64,000 nucleotides of DNA, taken from NCBI GenBank assembly GCA_016709865.1, contig JADJLX010000002.1:682001-746000 (forward strand), in the 5' to 3' direction. The notes beneath the pieces are model-generated. The model saw only the letters and a list, made by a program, of their open reading frames with translations. It was not told where the DNA came from and made no database searches. Below are positions 53,342 through 61,649 of this stretch, piece by piece (position 1 is the first letter of the stretch; each line of letters opens with the position of its first letter). Both the position numbers and the translations under genes were made by a program. The DNA comes from Bacteroidales bacterium. Lineage in GTDB: Bacteria; Bacteroidota; Bacteroidia; Bacteroidales; VadinHA17.

Positions 53342-54229
53342 TCAGGAGTTCAGTCGGTCAAATACTCCTAAAATGCGCTCCATCTCTTCAGGGGTCTCAA
53401 ACGGGATCACAATTTTACCCTTCCCCTTTTCATTTATTCTGAAGTTTACTTTGGCTGCAAATATCTTATTAAGGTGGTCAGATAGCTGTGTAAAATCTGC
53501 GTTGAGCTTCTTTTTCTTCTCTGTTTTTTCAGGATCTTTTGCCTTTTCGGTCTGCAATTGTCTCACAAGATCTTCCGCCTGGCGCACTGAAAGGTCACCA
53601 TCGATGATCTTATAATAAATATTAATCTGCTTTTTAGGATCATCTATATTAACCAGTGTACGGGCATGCCCCATCATCAGATGTTTATTCTTTATCCCTA
53701 GCTGTATCTCAGCAGGAAGCTTCAGCAGGCGCAGATAATTGGCAACTGTTGATCTCTGTTTTCCAACCCTGTCGCTCAGCTGTTCCTGTGTGAGTTTGCA
53801 CTCTTCTATCAGCCTCTGAAAGCTTATTGCCACCTCAACAGCATCAAGATCCTCGCGCTGAATATTCTCAACCAGGGCAAGCTCAAGCATTGCCTGATCG
53901 TCGGCAGTTCTGACATATGCAGGGACGTGAGTAAGGCCTGCAAGACGTGCTGCTCTCAGGCGTCTTTCACCTGCAATGAGCTGGTACCTGCCCTGACCTA
54001 CTTCACGAACTGTAAGTGGCTGGACAATACCCAGTTTCTTAATAGAAACAGACAATTCTTCCAGCGACTGTTCGTCGAAAGTTGTACGGGGCTGAAAAGG
54101 GTTTGCTTCAATAGAATCAACTGAGATATCAAGGTTTGCTTCTACCTTTTTTTCAAGAACCTCTTTCTCAACACCATCAATCAATGCACCAAGACCTCTT
54201 CCCAACGCATTTTTCTTTATCATATTCAT
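53342..54229 (-). CDS. parB: Chromosome partitioning protein ParB
   Basis: The 295-residue CTP-dependent DNA clamp has the ParB N-terminal box (IEANPFQPRTTFDEQSLEEL), then the GERRLRAA box (YQLIAGERRLRAARLAGLTH) and the HTH segment with EECKLTQEQLSDRVGKQRST. A Lys- and Glu-rich linker and a short C-terminal dimerisation region follow. The start at 54229 leaves two bases after the parA stop; an ATG at 54223 is possible. I searched by eye for a canonical parS palindrome (GTTTCACGTGAAAC-like) and found none in the window. Confidence 0.95.
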   Translation of the reverse strand: MNMIKKNALGRGLGALIDGVEKEVLEKKVEANLDISVDSIEANPFQPRTTFDEQSLEELSVSIKKLGIVQPLTVREVGQGRYQLIAGERRLRAARLAGLTHVPAYVRTADDQAMLELALVENIQREDLDAVEVAISFQRLIEECKLTQEQLSDRVGKQRSTVANYLRLLKLPAEIQLGIKNKHLMMGHARTLVNIDDPKKQINIYYKIIDGDLSVRQAEDLVRQLQTEKAKDPEKTEKKKKLNADFTQLSDHLNKIFAAKVNFRINEKGKGKIVIPFETPEEMERILGVFDRLNS

Positions 54230-54231
54230 AA

Positions 54232-55011
54232 CTACTTTTTAACTCTTGCTTCTTGTTTCTCTATAAGCTCCTTGGCCAGATTGAGATAATTGACAGTACC
54301 TCTCGAATCAGCATCATACAGAATTGCCGGCTGGCCAAAGCTTGGTGCTTCAGACAGTTTTACATTCCTCTGAATGATTGTTTTGAAAACCATCTGCTGA
54401 AAATGCTTGTTCACCTCATCGGCAACCTGGTTTGATAACCTGAGACGGGAGTCGTACATTGTAAGAAGGAATCCTTCGATTTCAAGTTCAGGATTAAGAT
54501 TATTCTGAATTATTTTTATTGTGTTTAAGAGTTTGCCAAGCCCTTCCAGTGCAAAATACTCGCACTGAACCGGTATAATTACAGAGTGTGATGCGGTCAG
54601 GGCATTTACAGTGAGCAATCCCAGCGATGGTGAACAGTCAATAAGAATATAGTCATAATCACCTTCAATTTTTTGAAGCACCTTTTTGAGGATCTTTTCT
54701 CTTTCCGGACGCTCAAGCATTTCTATTTCAGCACCAACAAGGTCAATGTTTGATGGAAGAATAGAAAGATTATCGACCTGGCATGCCATTAAAGCATCAG
54801 AAGGCTCCTTGCCGTCAATAAGGCAATCGTATATTGTACTTCTGATCTGTCGTGTATCAATTCCAATTCCTGAAGTGGCATTAGCCTGAGGATCTCCATC
54901 AACTATCAGTACTTTTTGTTCCAGAGCCGCAAGACTTGCTGCCAGGTTAATAGCTGTAGTTGTCTTCCCAACCCCACCCTTCTGATTCGCTATTGCTATA
55001 ATCCTTCCCAT
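54232..55011 (-). CDS. parA: Chromosome partitioning ATPase ParA/Soj
   Basis: The 259-residue deviant-Walker ATPase moves ParB-bound origins. The signature is IIAIANQKGGVGKTTTAINL with KGGVGKTT at residues about 11-18. It is followed by LIVDGDPQANATSGIGID (Walker A' region) and YDYILIDCSPSLGLLTVNAL (Walker B). C-terminal FGQPAILYDADSRGTVNYLN is typical. It is the first gene of the minus-strand operon parA-parB-DUF5683-transglycosylase-SGNH/MBOAT. The 199-base gap to the divergent lipid kinase presumably holds the promoter. Confidence 0.96.
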   Translation of the reverse strand: MGRIIAIANQKGGVGKTTTAINLAASLAALEQKVLIVDGDPQANATSGIGIDTRQIRSTIYDCLIDGKEPSDALMACQVDNLSILPSNIDLVGAEIEMLERPEREKILKKVLQKIEGDYDYILIDCSPSLGLLTVNALTASHSVIIPVQCEYFALEGLGKLLNTIKIIQNNLNPELEIEGFLLTMYDSRLRLSNQVADEVNKHFQQMVFKTIIQRNVKLSEAPSFGQPAILYDADSRGTVNYLNLAKELIEKQEARVKK

Positions 55012-55210
55012 TATTTTCCCTTAATAAATTGAATAATATTTTGAGCTTCAAATTTACAATTTATGCTCTGCTACCACCGGAAGTCAAACATGTAATTGTA
55101 AACATTTTTTTCGGGGTTTTCAACATGTTATTAACAGTGATAATAAGTCATATTTTGCAATTATATCCAATAAATTTCCATCTTTGTCTCCTACCAAACC
55201 ACATCAGCAA

Positions 55211-56164
55211 ATGAATCAGCCTTCCAATTCAGATAAATGGCTAGTAATAGTAAACCCGAATGCCGGCAATGGCAAAGGGAAGAAAGACTGGGAACGTATT
55301 GCAGAAATATTTACAAAGCATAATATTCCAATTGTTCCTCATTTCACTGAAAAAAAGGGAGCTGCAAAAGAGATGGCACAGGTTGCTGCAAAGGAAGGCT
55401 TCAGAAAAATCATCTCTGTCGGCGGTGACGGTACTCTGAATGAAGTCGTAAACGGGATCTTCTCGCAGGATCATTGTTCTCCGTCTGAATTTACACTTGG
55501 ATTGATACCTGTCGGAACCGGTAACGACTGGGGCCGGATGTTCGGAATATCACTAATGTATGAAGGAGCCGTTGCCGCTATTAAAGAGTGTAAAGTGATG
55601 CCACATGATATTGGCACGGTGAGTTATTACACAGATAATGAGCAACATAAAAACTATTTTATAAATATTGCCGGACTGGGTTTTGAAGCAATTGTAGTAA
55701 GAAAAACGAACAAACAAAAAGACAAGGGAAGAAGCAATAAGGCAATTTATTTCTATAACCTGTTAACAAGTCTGTTGTCGTATAAGAATACTGAGGCAGA
55801 TATTATCATTGATGGAAAGAAGACCACGGCTAAAGTGTTTTCAATTAATGTTGGAAATGGGAGGTACTGCGGCGGCGGAATGAGACAAACACCTGATGCT
55901 CTGCCTGATGACGGACTGCTTGATATCACTGTAATAAAGAATATGGGCAAACTGGAGATTATAAGGAGTCTTAAATTGTTATACGACGGCACAATTCTGA
56001 GTCACCCGAAAGTGGATGGTTACAGGGCTAAAAATCTAAAGGTTGAATCGAAATCACTTCTTTATGCAGAGGCCGATGGGGAAACACTTGGGCACACTCC
56101 TGCAGAATTCAGTGTTCTCCCATCTGCAATTAAGATTGTATACGGTACAAAAATTATTCAGTAA
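55211..56164 (+). CDS. Diacylglycerol kinase family lipid kinase
   Basis: I take ATG 55211 (MNQPSNSDKWLVIVNPNAGN) because the open frame before it has no recognisable sequence. The 317-residue cytoplasmic kinase has the DAGK catalytic motifs IISVGGDGTLNEVVNGIFS (GGDGT), LIPVGTGNDWGRMFG, and GNGRYCGGGMRQTPDALPDD. Members phosphorylate diacylglycerol, sphingosine or long-chain bases, and Bacteroidota do make sphingolipids, so the lipid cannot be fixed. The last 11 bases overlap the converging glutaminyl cyclase gene. It is transcribed away from parA. Confidence 0.9.
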   Translation: MNQPSNSDKWLVIVNPNAGNGKGKKDWERIAEIFTKHNIPIVPHFTEKKGAAKEMAQVAAKEGFRKIISVGGDGTLNEVVNGIFSQDHCSPSEFTLGLIPVGTGNDWGRMFGISLMYEGAVAAIKECKVMPHDIGTVSYYTDNEQHKNYFINIAGLGFEAIVVRKTNKQKDKGRSNKAIYFYNLLTSLLSYKNTEADIIIDGKKTTAKVFSINVGNGRYCGGGMRQTPDALPDDGLLDITVIKNMGKLEIIRSLKLLYDGTILSHPKVDGYRAKNLKVESKSLLYAEADGETLGHTPAEFSVLPSAIKIVYGTKIIQ

Positions 56165-57272
56165 CCCTGATCTCGAACAGTTTAGGCCATCTCTTCCCGG
56201 TAACAAAAATCCTTTTGCCGTCATTGTCATAAGCAATACCGTTCAGAACATCGGTATCAGGATTCCGGTCGGAAGCAGATAGTATTCCCTTAAGATCGAT
56301 ATACCCGATTACCTTGCCGCTCACCGGATCAATCCTTGCAATACGGTCCGACATCCAGATATTTGCCCAGATTTCTCCATTGATGAATTCGAGTTCATTC
56401 AGAGAATCTATCTTCTCCTTATTATCATAAACCTCAATTCTGGAAACTACTGTAAACATATCAGGTTCAAAGAAATAAAGAACATTAGTACCGTCGCTCA
56501 TCACTATCCGGTCATTCATTGTAGTGAGTCCCCAGCCCTGTGTTGAATAGTAGATCTTATTTATAACATTAAAGGTTGATTTATCATATATGAACCCGAC
56601 CTTATTCTCCCAGGTAACCTGGTAAATCCGGTCTTTGTAAAGGGCAATTCCTTCTCCGAATAAGGCTGCATCGAGATTATGCTGTCTGAGTACTTTCCCT
56701 GTTTCGAGCTCTACTTCCCTCAGGCTGGAGCCTGTCTCCTGCCCGGTCCCTTCAAATAACACTCCCTTATCATATACGAGTCCCTGGGTAAACGCATCAC
56801 GGCTATGCGGGTAAGTATGAATAACTTTATAGCCATACCGTTTCGGAACAGCATCAGAATAAATAATCATAAACCTGGTTATTGTATTCTGGGACTTCCC
56901 TCCCCTGTATGCTGTCACTTTTAATGATTTTCTTCCGGTAGTAACAGTGAATGCTGAAGGAATAGTGTACTCCCAGGGATCTGATTTAAGAGTTGTTACG
57001 TGTTTGCTGTCGAAATAAACAGTTACTGAATCAGGCAGTTTATCTTTATTCCCGGCTGCAAGTACAACTTTAACCGGATCCTTTAATTTAAAGCCGGTAT
57101 TCTCATCGGGAGATAACATCCTGATCACTTTTGCAGCTTCTACTACAGGTGCTGCTGTATTTTTCGGTGTTTCATTAACATTTTTTCCGGCCCTTCCCGA
57201 GCAGGAGAGTGTCCATGTGAGTAATAATAAAACTGAAACTGAGATAAAATATTTTGGATAATCAGTTCTCAT
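56154..57272 (-). CDS. Glutaminyl-peptide cyclotransferase-like lipoprotein
   Basis: The 372-residue product has a lipobox (LLLLTWTLSCSGRAGKN). A linker and an Ig-like stretch (about 70-130) come before a five-bladed propeller with the signature KVIHTYPHSRDAFTQGLVYD and VLFEGTGQETGSSLREVELE, typical of the PF05096 glutamine cyclotransferases, which turn N-terminal Gln into pyroglutamate. Later blades are IYQVTWENKVGFIYDKSTF and ELEFINGEIWANIWMSDRI. Acting in the envelope, it would protect or mature exported peptides. The start overlaps the preceding HAD gene by 11 bases, so both are co-translated. Confidence 0.9.
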   Translation of the reverse strand: MRTDYPKYFISVSVLLLLTWTLSCSGRAGKNVNETPKNTAAPVVEAAKVIRMLSPDENTGFKLKDPVKVVLAAGNKDKLPDSVTVYFDSKHVTTLKSDPWEYTIPSAFTVTTGRKSLKVTAYRGGKSQNTITRFMIIYSDAVPKRYGYKVIHTYPHSRDAFTQGLVYDKGVLFEGTGQETGSSLREVELETGKVLRQHNLDAALFGEGIALYKDRIYQVTWENKVGFIYDKSTFNVINKIYYSTQGWGLTTMNDRIVMSDGTNVLYFFEPDMFTVVSRIEVYDNKEKIDSLNELEFINGEIWANIWMSDRIARIDPVSGKVIGYIDLKGILSASDRNPDTDVLNGIAYDNDGKRIFVTGKRWPKLFEIRVTE

Positions 57273-57714
57273 CTTGTTTTAATTTCCTGTTAAATAATCT
57301 TTTAAAAATATTCCAGCGTGAAGAAGCAATCCTTTTCTCTGCCTCCATCTGCTGAAGTTCAAACGGATTAAGCATCTGCCATATTTCACTCCAGCCGGGA
57401 AAACCACCTACATTTTTATCATCGATATAGATATCAGCATCGATCTTGCGGCTTACAGTTTCATCATAAATCTCCTCAGGATAATTCCTGTTTACAGCAT
57501 AGAACTCAATACCATTCTTCCTGCAAAATTCAACAGCTTCATCAAGTTCTTTACCGGCCCTGAAGGTCCAAAGAATAAGCCTGGCCCCCATTTTTTCCAG
57601 CTCCTTAAGTGTGCGGAAAGCGAATAGTTTTTCTTTGCCAATGGCTGGATAAGCGTGCTCGACAATTGTACCATCGAAGTCGACAGCAATCTTTATCCCG
57701 TTAAAGTCAACCAT
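57262..57714 (-). CDS. HAD-superfamily phosphatase-like protein
   Basis: I start at ATG 57714 (MVDFNGIKIAVDFDGTIVEH), giving 150 residues. Motif I is DFDGT, motif II LILWTFRAG (Thr), and motif IV YIDDKNVGG, all at the expected spacing for a HAD phosphatase without a cap. This compact form resembles YrfG/polynucleotide phosphatase-like proteins found in Bacteroidota (often called hydrolase or BT0820-like). The substrate is unknown. The stop overlaps the start of the cyclotransferase gene, pairing the two in one unit. Confidence 0.84.
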   Translation of the reverse strand: MVDFNGIKIAVDFDGTIVEHAYPAIGKEKLFAFRTLKELEKMGARLILWTFRAGKELDEAVEFCRKNGIEFYAVNRNYPEEIYDETVSRKIDADIYIDDKNVGGFPGWSEIWQMLNPFELQQMEAEKRIASSRWNIFKRLFNRKLKQDEN

Positions 57715-57806
57715 GAAATAATAAGTTATTTGATACAAATCTAATAATAAAAGGACGAAGATTTTCTTAATTTTACTCCACTTCTTTTTTTACCATACCA
57801 ACAGAC

Positions 57807-58529
57807 ATGAAGAAACATATTCCAAACATAATAACATCGCTTAATCTGGTTTCAGGATTTGTAGCTATTATTTTTGCAGCCACCGGAGAGCTTGTAACAG
57901 CCTCATGGCTGATACTTGCTGCAATGGTCTTTGACTTCCTTGATGGTTTTTCTGCCCGTTTGTTAAAGGCCTATTCAGATATTGGCAAGGAGCTCGACTC
58001 ACTAGCTGATGTTGTAAGCTTTGGTGTGGCACCAGGAATAATTATCTATCAGCTTCTTAATGAATCACTTGCCATTTATGCTCCATCATTTGTAAATTCG
58101 AATAGTGTAATTCCTACACTTATTCTGGTTTTACCTGCTGTTATGCCTGTCTGTGCAGCTCTCCGTCTTGCAATTTTCAATCTGGATGCAAGTCAGGCTA
58201 CCACATTCAAGGGTCTTCCCACGCCTGCAAATGCACTGGCAGTTATCTCTGTAATAATAGCCTCACAATATTCACAATCAGAATTTTTGAGCTCATTTAT
58301 ATCATCACCTGCTTTGCTCTTACTGTTTACATTTACACTATCTGTTATGATGGTCAGCAGAGTACCCTTACTCTCGCTGAAAGTAAAAAATCTTAAAATA
58401 AAAGGAAATGAAGGCCGCTATATCCTTGTATTACTTATCATTACAGGATTCATCTCTATTGGTATAATGGCCTTTCCGCTTATTATACCCCTGTATATTT
58501 TAGCCTCTCTTCTTTCGCTGCTATTCTGA
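57807..58529 (+). CDS. pssA: CDP-diacylglycerol--serine O-phosphatidyltransferase
   Basis: The 240-residue membrane enzyme makes phosphatidylserine from CDP-diacylglycerol and serine, the precursor of phosphatidylethanolamine. The CDP-alcohol phosphotransferase motif is DGFSARLLKAYSDIGKELDS followed by LADVVSFG, giving the DG-x2-AR-x8-G-x3-D-x3-D pattern in full. Six to eight hydrophobic segments surround it. It is divergent from the HAD gene and convergent with the cyd operon's last small gene. A phosphatidylserine decarboxylase is not in the window. Confidence 0.94.
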   Translation: MKKHIPNIITSLNLVSGFVAIIFAATGELVTASWLILAAMVFDFLDGFSARLLKAYSDIGKELDSLADVVSFGVAPGIIIYQLLNESLAIYAPSFVNSNSVIPTLILVLPAVMPVCAALRLAIFNLDASQATTFKGLPTPANALAVISVIIASQYSQSEFLSSFISSPALLLLFTFTLSVMMVSRVPLLSLKVKNLKIKGNEGRYILVLLIITGFISIGIMAFPLIIPLYILASLLSLLF

Positions 58530-58552
58530 ACGAAACGTCTGAAAAAAGAATG

Positions 58553-58672
58553 CTATTCTTCTTTCTCAGGAAATTTCTTCTCGTAGTGTGAGAGTGCAAA
58601 TTTTATTGTAAACCAGCATAAAATTATAAATGCAGGCCAGATAAGGTATTGGAGGATTTGCGGTAGATACAT
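58553..58672 (-). CDS. Small single-helix protein after cydB, CydX-like
   Basis: A 39-residue frame starts at ATG 58672, five bases after the cydB stop. It encodes MYLPQILQYLIWPAFIILCW followed by FTIKFALSHYEKKFPEKEE. One hydrophobic helix (about residues 8-27) and a charged C-terminal tail make it similar in size and topology to CydX/CbdX, the small accessory subunit that stabilises cytochrome bd. The known CydX sequence motif is not obvious, so the call rests on position, length and topology. It is too short for most gene finders. Confidence 0.7.
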   Translation of the reverse strand: MYLPQILQYLIWPAFIILCWFTIKFALSHYEKKFPEKEE

Positions 58673-58677
58673 CTTAA

Positions 58678-59808
58678 TTAGTATTTATGATCTTCTGAAT
58701 TCATCTCAGCTTCAGTCATTTTGGTATTATTTATTGCTTTCCAGGCGTACCATATATATCCCAGAATAAACGGGATCATGAAGGATACAAACATCATCGT
58801 TTTCAGAGTGAACTGGCTTGAGGAAGCGTTTGTTATTGTAAGAGAACTTTGCAGGTCGAACAGTGAGGGATAAAACGGGTTGCCACTGATTCCGGCAATC
58901 ATAAACAATGCAAAAACAGTAATTACAGTACCTGAACCTGAACACCAGATCCCTTTAATCCCGCCTTTGATTATTGTGACACCTATACCATACAATACAG
59001 TTATTACACCAATCAGGAAAATGATGAGAACGAAAGGCATACGGAGAAATGTATGGAAATACCTGTATTTCTCTATTGAGACAATACCTGTGGCCGGATC
59101 AACTACTAAGCCGTCAGACAAAAGAATTGCTACAATAAAAAAGAGAAAAGAGACGAGAAACGGAATTGCATTCCATGTTACTCTTTTTACTGATCTCTTC
59201 CTCAATGATTCATCATCAATAGTATTGACAAAGTAAAGTAAGCCATTCACCCTGGCAAGAAACAATACTGCCAATCCGAGCGCAATATTTCTTATATCCA
59301 GCAGTGCTTCAAGACCATACCATTTAGTTTCCCAATGCACCTGGTTCTCATTATTAAGAGTAAACATAGCCCCTGTAAAAAACGTGGCAACAGCAGTACC
59401 AATAAGAAGCGGGCCGAGTGATCCATTAATAAACAGGAAGATGTCGAATGTTTTTTTACCAAGAATATTATCTGGTTTGGACCTGAATTCATAGGCAACT
59501 GCCTGAATGATGAAGCTGAAGAGTATAGCTATCCATACCCAGTAAGCACCACCGAAACTTGTTGCATAAAAAAGCGGAAATGAAGCAAAGAATGCACCCC
59601 CGAAGGTTACCAGTGTGGTAAAGGTGAATTCCCATTTTCTCCCCATTGCATTGACAATGAGTGTTTTCTGGTTATCATTTTCAGGCAGCGAAAAAATAAA
59701 AGATTGTCCGCCCTGTACAAACATCAGGAACACCAGAAGGCTTGCCAGAAGGGATACAATTATCCACCAGTATTGCTGAAGGAACAGATGTGTTATTAGT
59801 ATTGTCAT
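58678..59808 (-). CDS. cydB: Cytochrome bd ubiquinol oxidase subunit II
   Basis: The 376-residue polytopic subunit partners with CydA. Typical features are the N-terminal QYWWIIVSLLASLLVFLMFV with the conserved FVQGGQSFIFSL, the NAMGRKWEFTFTTLVTFGGA stretch, and nine hydrophobic helices. It lies 12 bases after cydA. It lacks haem-binding residues, as is normal for CydB. Cytochrome bd has very high oxygen affinity, which fits oxygen scavenging by an anaerobe or growth at trace oxygen. Confidence 0.95.
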   Translation of the reverse strand: MTILITHLFLQQYWWIIVSLLASLLVFLMFVQGGQSFIFSLPENDNQKTLIVNAMGRKWEFTFTTLVTFGGAFFASFPLFYATSFGGAYWVWIAILFSFIIQAVAYEFRSKPDNILGKKTFDIFLFINGSLGPLLIGTAVATFFTGAMFTLNNENQVHWETKWYGLEALLDIRNIALGLAVLFLARVNGLLYFVNTIDDESLRKRSVKRVTWNAIPFLVSFLFFIVAILLSDGLVVDPATGIVSIEKYRYFHTFLRMPFVLIIFLIGVITVLYGIGVTIIKGGIKGIWCSGSGTVITVFALFMIAGISGNPFYPSLFDLQSSLTITNASSSQFTLKTMMFVSFMIPFILGYIWYAWKAINNTKMTEAEMNSEDHKY

Positions 59809-59820
59809 AGTAGTCTTCTT

Positions 59821-61380
59821 CTAATGTTTTGGTCCGATTTTTATCTGCTTAACCATTATTGAGATCTCTGATACAAGAAGTACAGTGAACAGAACGGCAA
59901 AAAGAATAAAGGTTGTAATCACTGAGCCGGAGGTGATATTGGAGACACCTTTTGTGACAGTCATTAAATCCTGAATGATCCATGGCTGACGACCCATTTC
60001 AACGAGGATCCAGCCCAGTTCACTTGCCACATATGGTAAAGGCAGCGCAAAAAATGCGATCCACAGAAACCATCTGTTCTTCTCAATTGTACCTTTGAAC
60101 AGCAGGTGTATGGAAAGTGCAAACAGCATAATAAATGAGAATCCCAGAATTACCATGAGATGAAATGAATAAAATGCAATGGGGACATTCGGGATTACTT
60201 CTTCAGGAGAATTGATTGTGGCATAGCCGAAATATCTGAAATACTCATCATTAAATTCCTTACTTCTGAAAACCTCTTTGATGTTCGCTACCTGTTCTTT
60301 ATCCTTAAATAAATCTGCTCTCTGGTAGTCGGTGAGAACATTCCTGGCAAAAATCCCTTTCTCCCTCTTCTCCATAACTGAAAGTATCTCCTTCTCCTGG
60401 TTACCTAAAACATGATCCCTTATCCCGGGAACATATGCATCCCTGTTGCCTCCTGTAAGTACCGACAGCAATCCCGGGATTTCAATCTTAAAAATGAACT
60501 CTTTTTCTTTGGTTTTCCCTATTGAATTATCGGAATCTTTCAGTAAACCTATCGCAATCAGTCCGGCGTTGTCTTTTCCTTCGTAAAGAGCTTCCATGGC
60601 ACCGAACTTAACAGGCTGAACCTTTGCTATAGTCCTTGCCGATTCATCGCCGGTATAAGCAACCATAAGTGATGAGAGAAGTCCGAAAATACCTGCAACA
60701 AGTATGCTTCGTTTTGCCAGTAGAGCTTCCCTCTTTTTGAGCAGGAACCAGCAGCTTATACTTAGAACAAACATCGATGCAAGCAGGAATCCTGATGAAA
60801 TAGTATGAAGAAATTTATCCACAGCTACCTGGTTAAACAGCACAGCCCAAAAGCTAACCATCTCATTTCTTGCAGCTTCAGGATTGAATGTCATTCCCAC
60901 CGGATTCTGCATCCATCCATTTGCAACCAGTATCCACAGTGCTGAGAGATTCGCCCCTATTGCAACAAGCCATGTTGAAACAAGGTGGAATTTTTTGCTT
61001 ACTTTATTCCATCCAAAAAACATCACAGCAACAAATGTTGATTCGAGGAAAAAAGCCAGAATTCCTTCTACAGCAAGTGGAGCGCCGAATATATCGCCCA
61101 CAAACCACGAATAATTTGACCAGTTGGTGCCGAATTCAAACTCGAGTATTATCCCGGTTGCAACACCGATAGCAAAGTTGATCCCGAAAAGAGTCATCCA
61201 GAATCTGGTAATCCGCTTCCACTCTTCATTTCCTGTGCGCACATAAATGGTTTCCATTATCGCCAGGATAAATGACAATCCAAGTGTAAGCGGTACAAAA
61301 AGCCAGTGGTAAATTGCTGTCAGGGCAAATTGTGCTCTCGACCAGTCAACGACTGAGAGATCAACATTTTCAATCATCAT
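59821..61380 (-). CDS. cydA: Cytochrome bd ubiquinol oxidase subunit I
   Basis: CydA carries haems b558, b595 and d and oxidises quinol. In 519 residues, TAIYHWLFVPLTLGLSFILA holds the first haem ligand (His25), VAVDKFLHTISSGFLLASM the second His, and the GWILVEMGRQPWIIQDLMTV block the GRQPW motif near the quinol side. The long hydrophilic Q-loop region around residues 250-365 is present. It is downstream of the DUF4492 gene by eight bases and followed by cydB, so the four genes form one minus-strand operon. Confidence 0.96.
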   Translation of the reverse strand: MMIENVDLSVVDWSRAQFALTAIYHWLFVPLTLGLSFILAIMETIYVRTGNEEWKRITRFWMTLFGINFAIGVATGIILEFEFGTNWSNYSWFVGDIFGAPLAVEGILAFFLESTFVAVMFFGWNKVSKKFHLVSTWLVAIGANLSALWILVANGWMQNPVGMTFNPEAARNEMVSFWAVLFNQVAVDKFLHTISSGFLLASMFVLSISCWFLLKKREALLAKRSILVAGIFGLLSSLMVAYTGDESARTIAKVQPVKFGAMEALYEGKDNAGLIAIGLLKDSDNSIGKTKEKEFIFKIEIPGLLSVLTGGNRDAYVPGIRDHVLGNQEKEILSVMEKREKGIFARNVLTDYQRADLFKDKEQVANIKEVFRSKEFNDEYFRYFGYATINSPEEVIPNVPIAFYSFHLMVILGFSFIMLFALSIHLLFKGTIEKNRWFLWIAFFALPLPYVASELGWILVEMGRQPWIIQDLMTVTKGVSNITSGSVITTFILFAVLFTVLLVSEISIMVKQIKIGPKH

Positions 61381-61388
61381 GTATAGAA

Positions 61389-61610
61389 TCAGTTAATTAG
61401 TTGTTCCCGAACATATTCACTTTTTTCCTTATCACTATCATATTTCTTGTCGAGGAAATCAGTGAAGAAAAATATCTTCAATATAGCAAACATAATGAAA
61501 AGCTTGATTAAAATGATCAGCCAGACTCTCCTTCCCCATTGTGACATGGACCTGAATCCCTCATAATAAAAGAGGAAGACCCGGTTCAATAATGAAAGTA
61601 TTCGTTTCAT
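61389..61610 (-). CDS. DUF4492 family small membrane protein, cyd operon
   Basis: The 73-residue protein has one strong helix (WLIILIKLFIMFAILKIFFF, residues about 29-48) flanked by basic and acidic ends (FYYEGFRSMSQWGRR and DKEKSEYVREQLIN). DUF4492 is recorded as a small protein encoded just upstream of cytochrome bd genes in Bacteroidota. Its start is at 61610 and its stop is eight bases before cydA. It probably assists oxidase assembly, but there is no direct evidence. Confidence 0.85.
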   Translation of the reverse strand: MKRILSLLNRVFLFYYEGFRSMSQWGRRVWLIILIKLFIMFAILKIFFFTDFLDKKYDSDKEKSEYVREQLIN

Positions 61611-61649
61611 TTCTGTAATACTTGTCTTGACTTTACTAACCAGAGTATT

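Noticed and set aside
53342..55011. Search for a parS palindrome near parAB
   Set aside because: No GTTTCACGTGAAAC-like or GTTCCACGTGGAAC-like site was seen in the window by eye.
55090..55160. TTATTAACA stretches near parA that resemble DnaA boxes
   Set aside because: They lack the full TTATCCACA form, there is no cluster, and no dnaA or gidA gene is near; not enough to call an origin.
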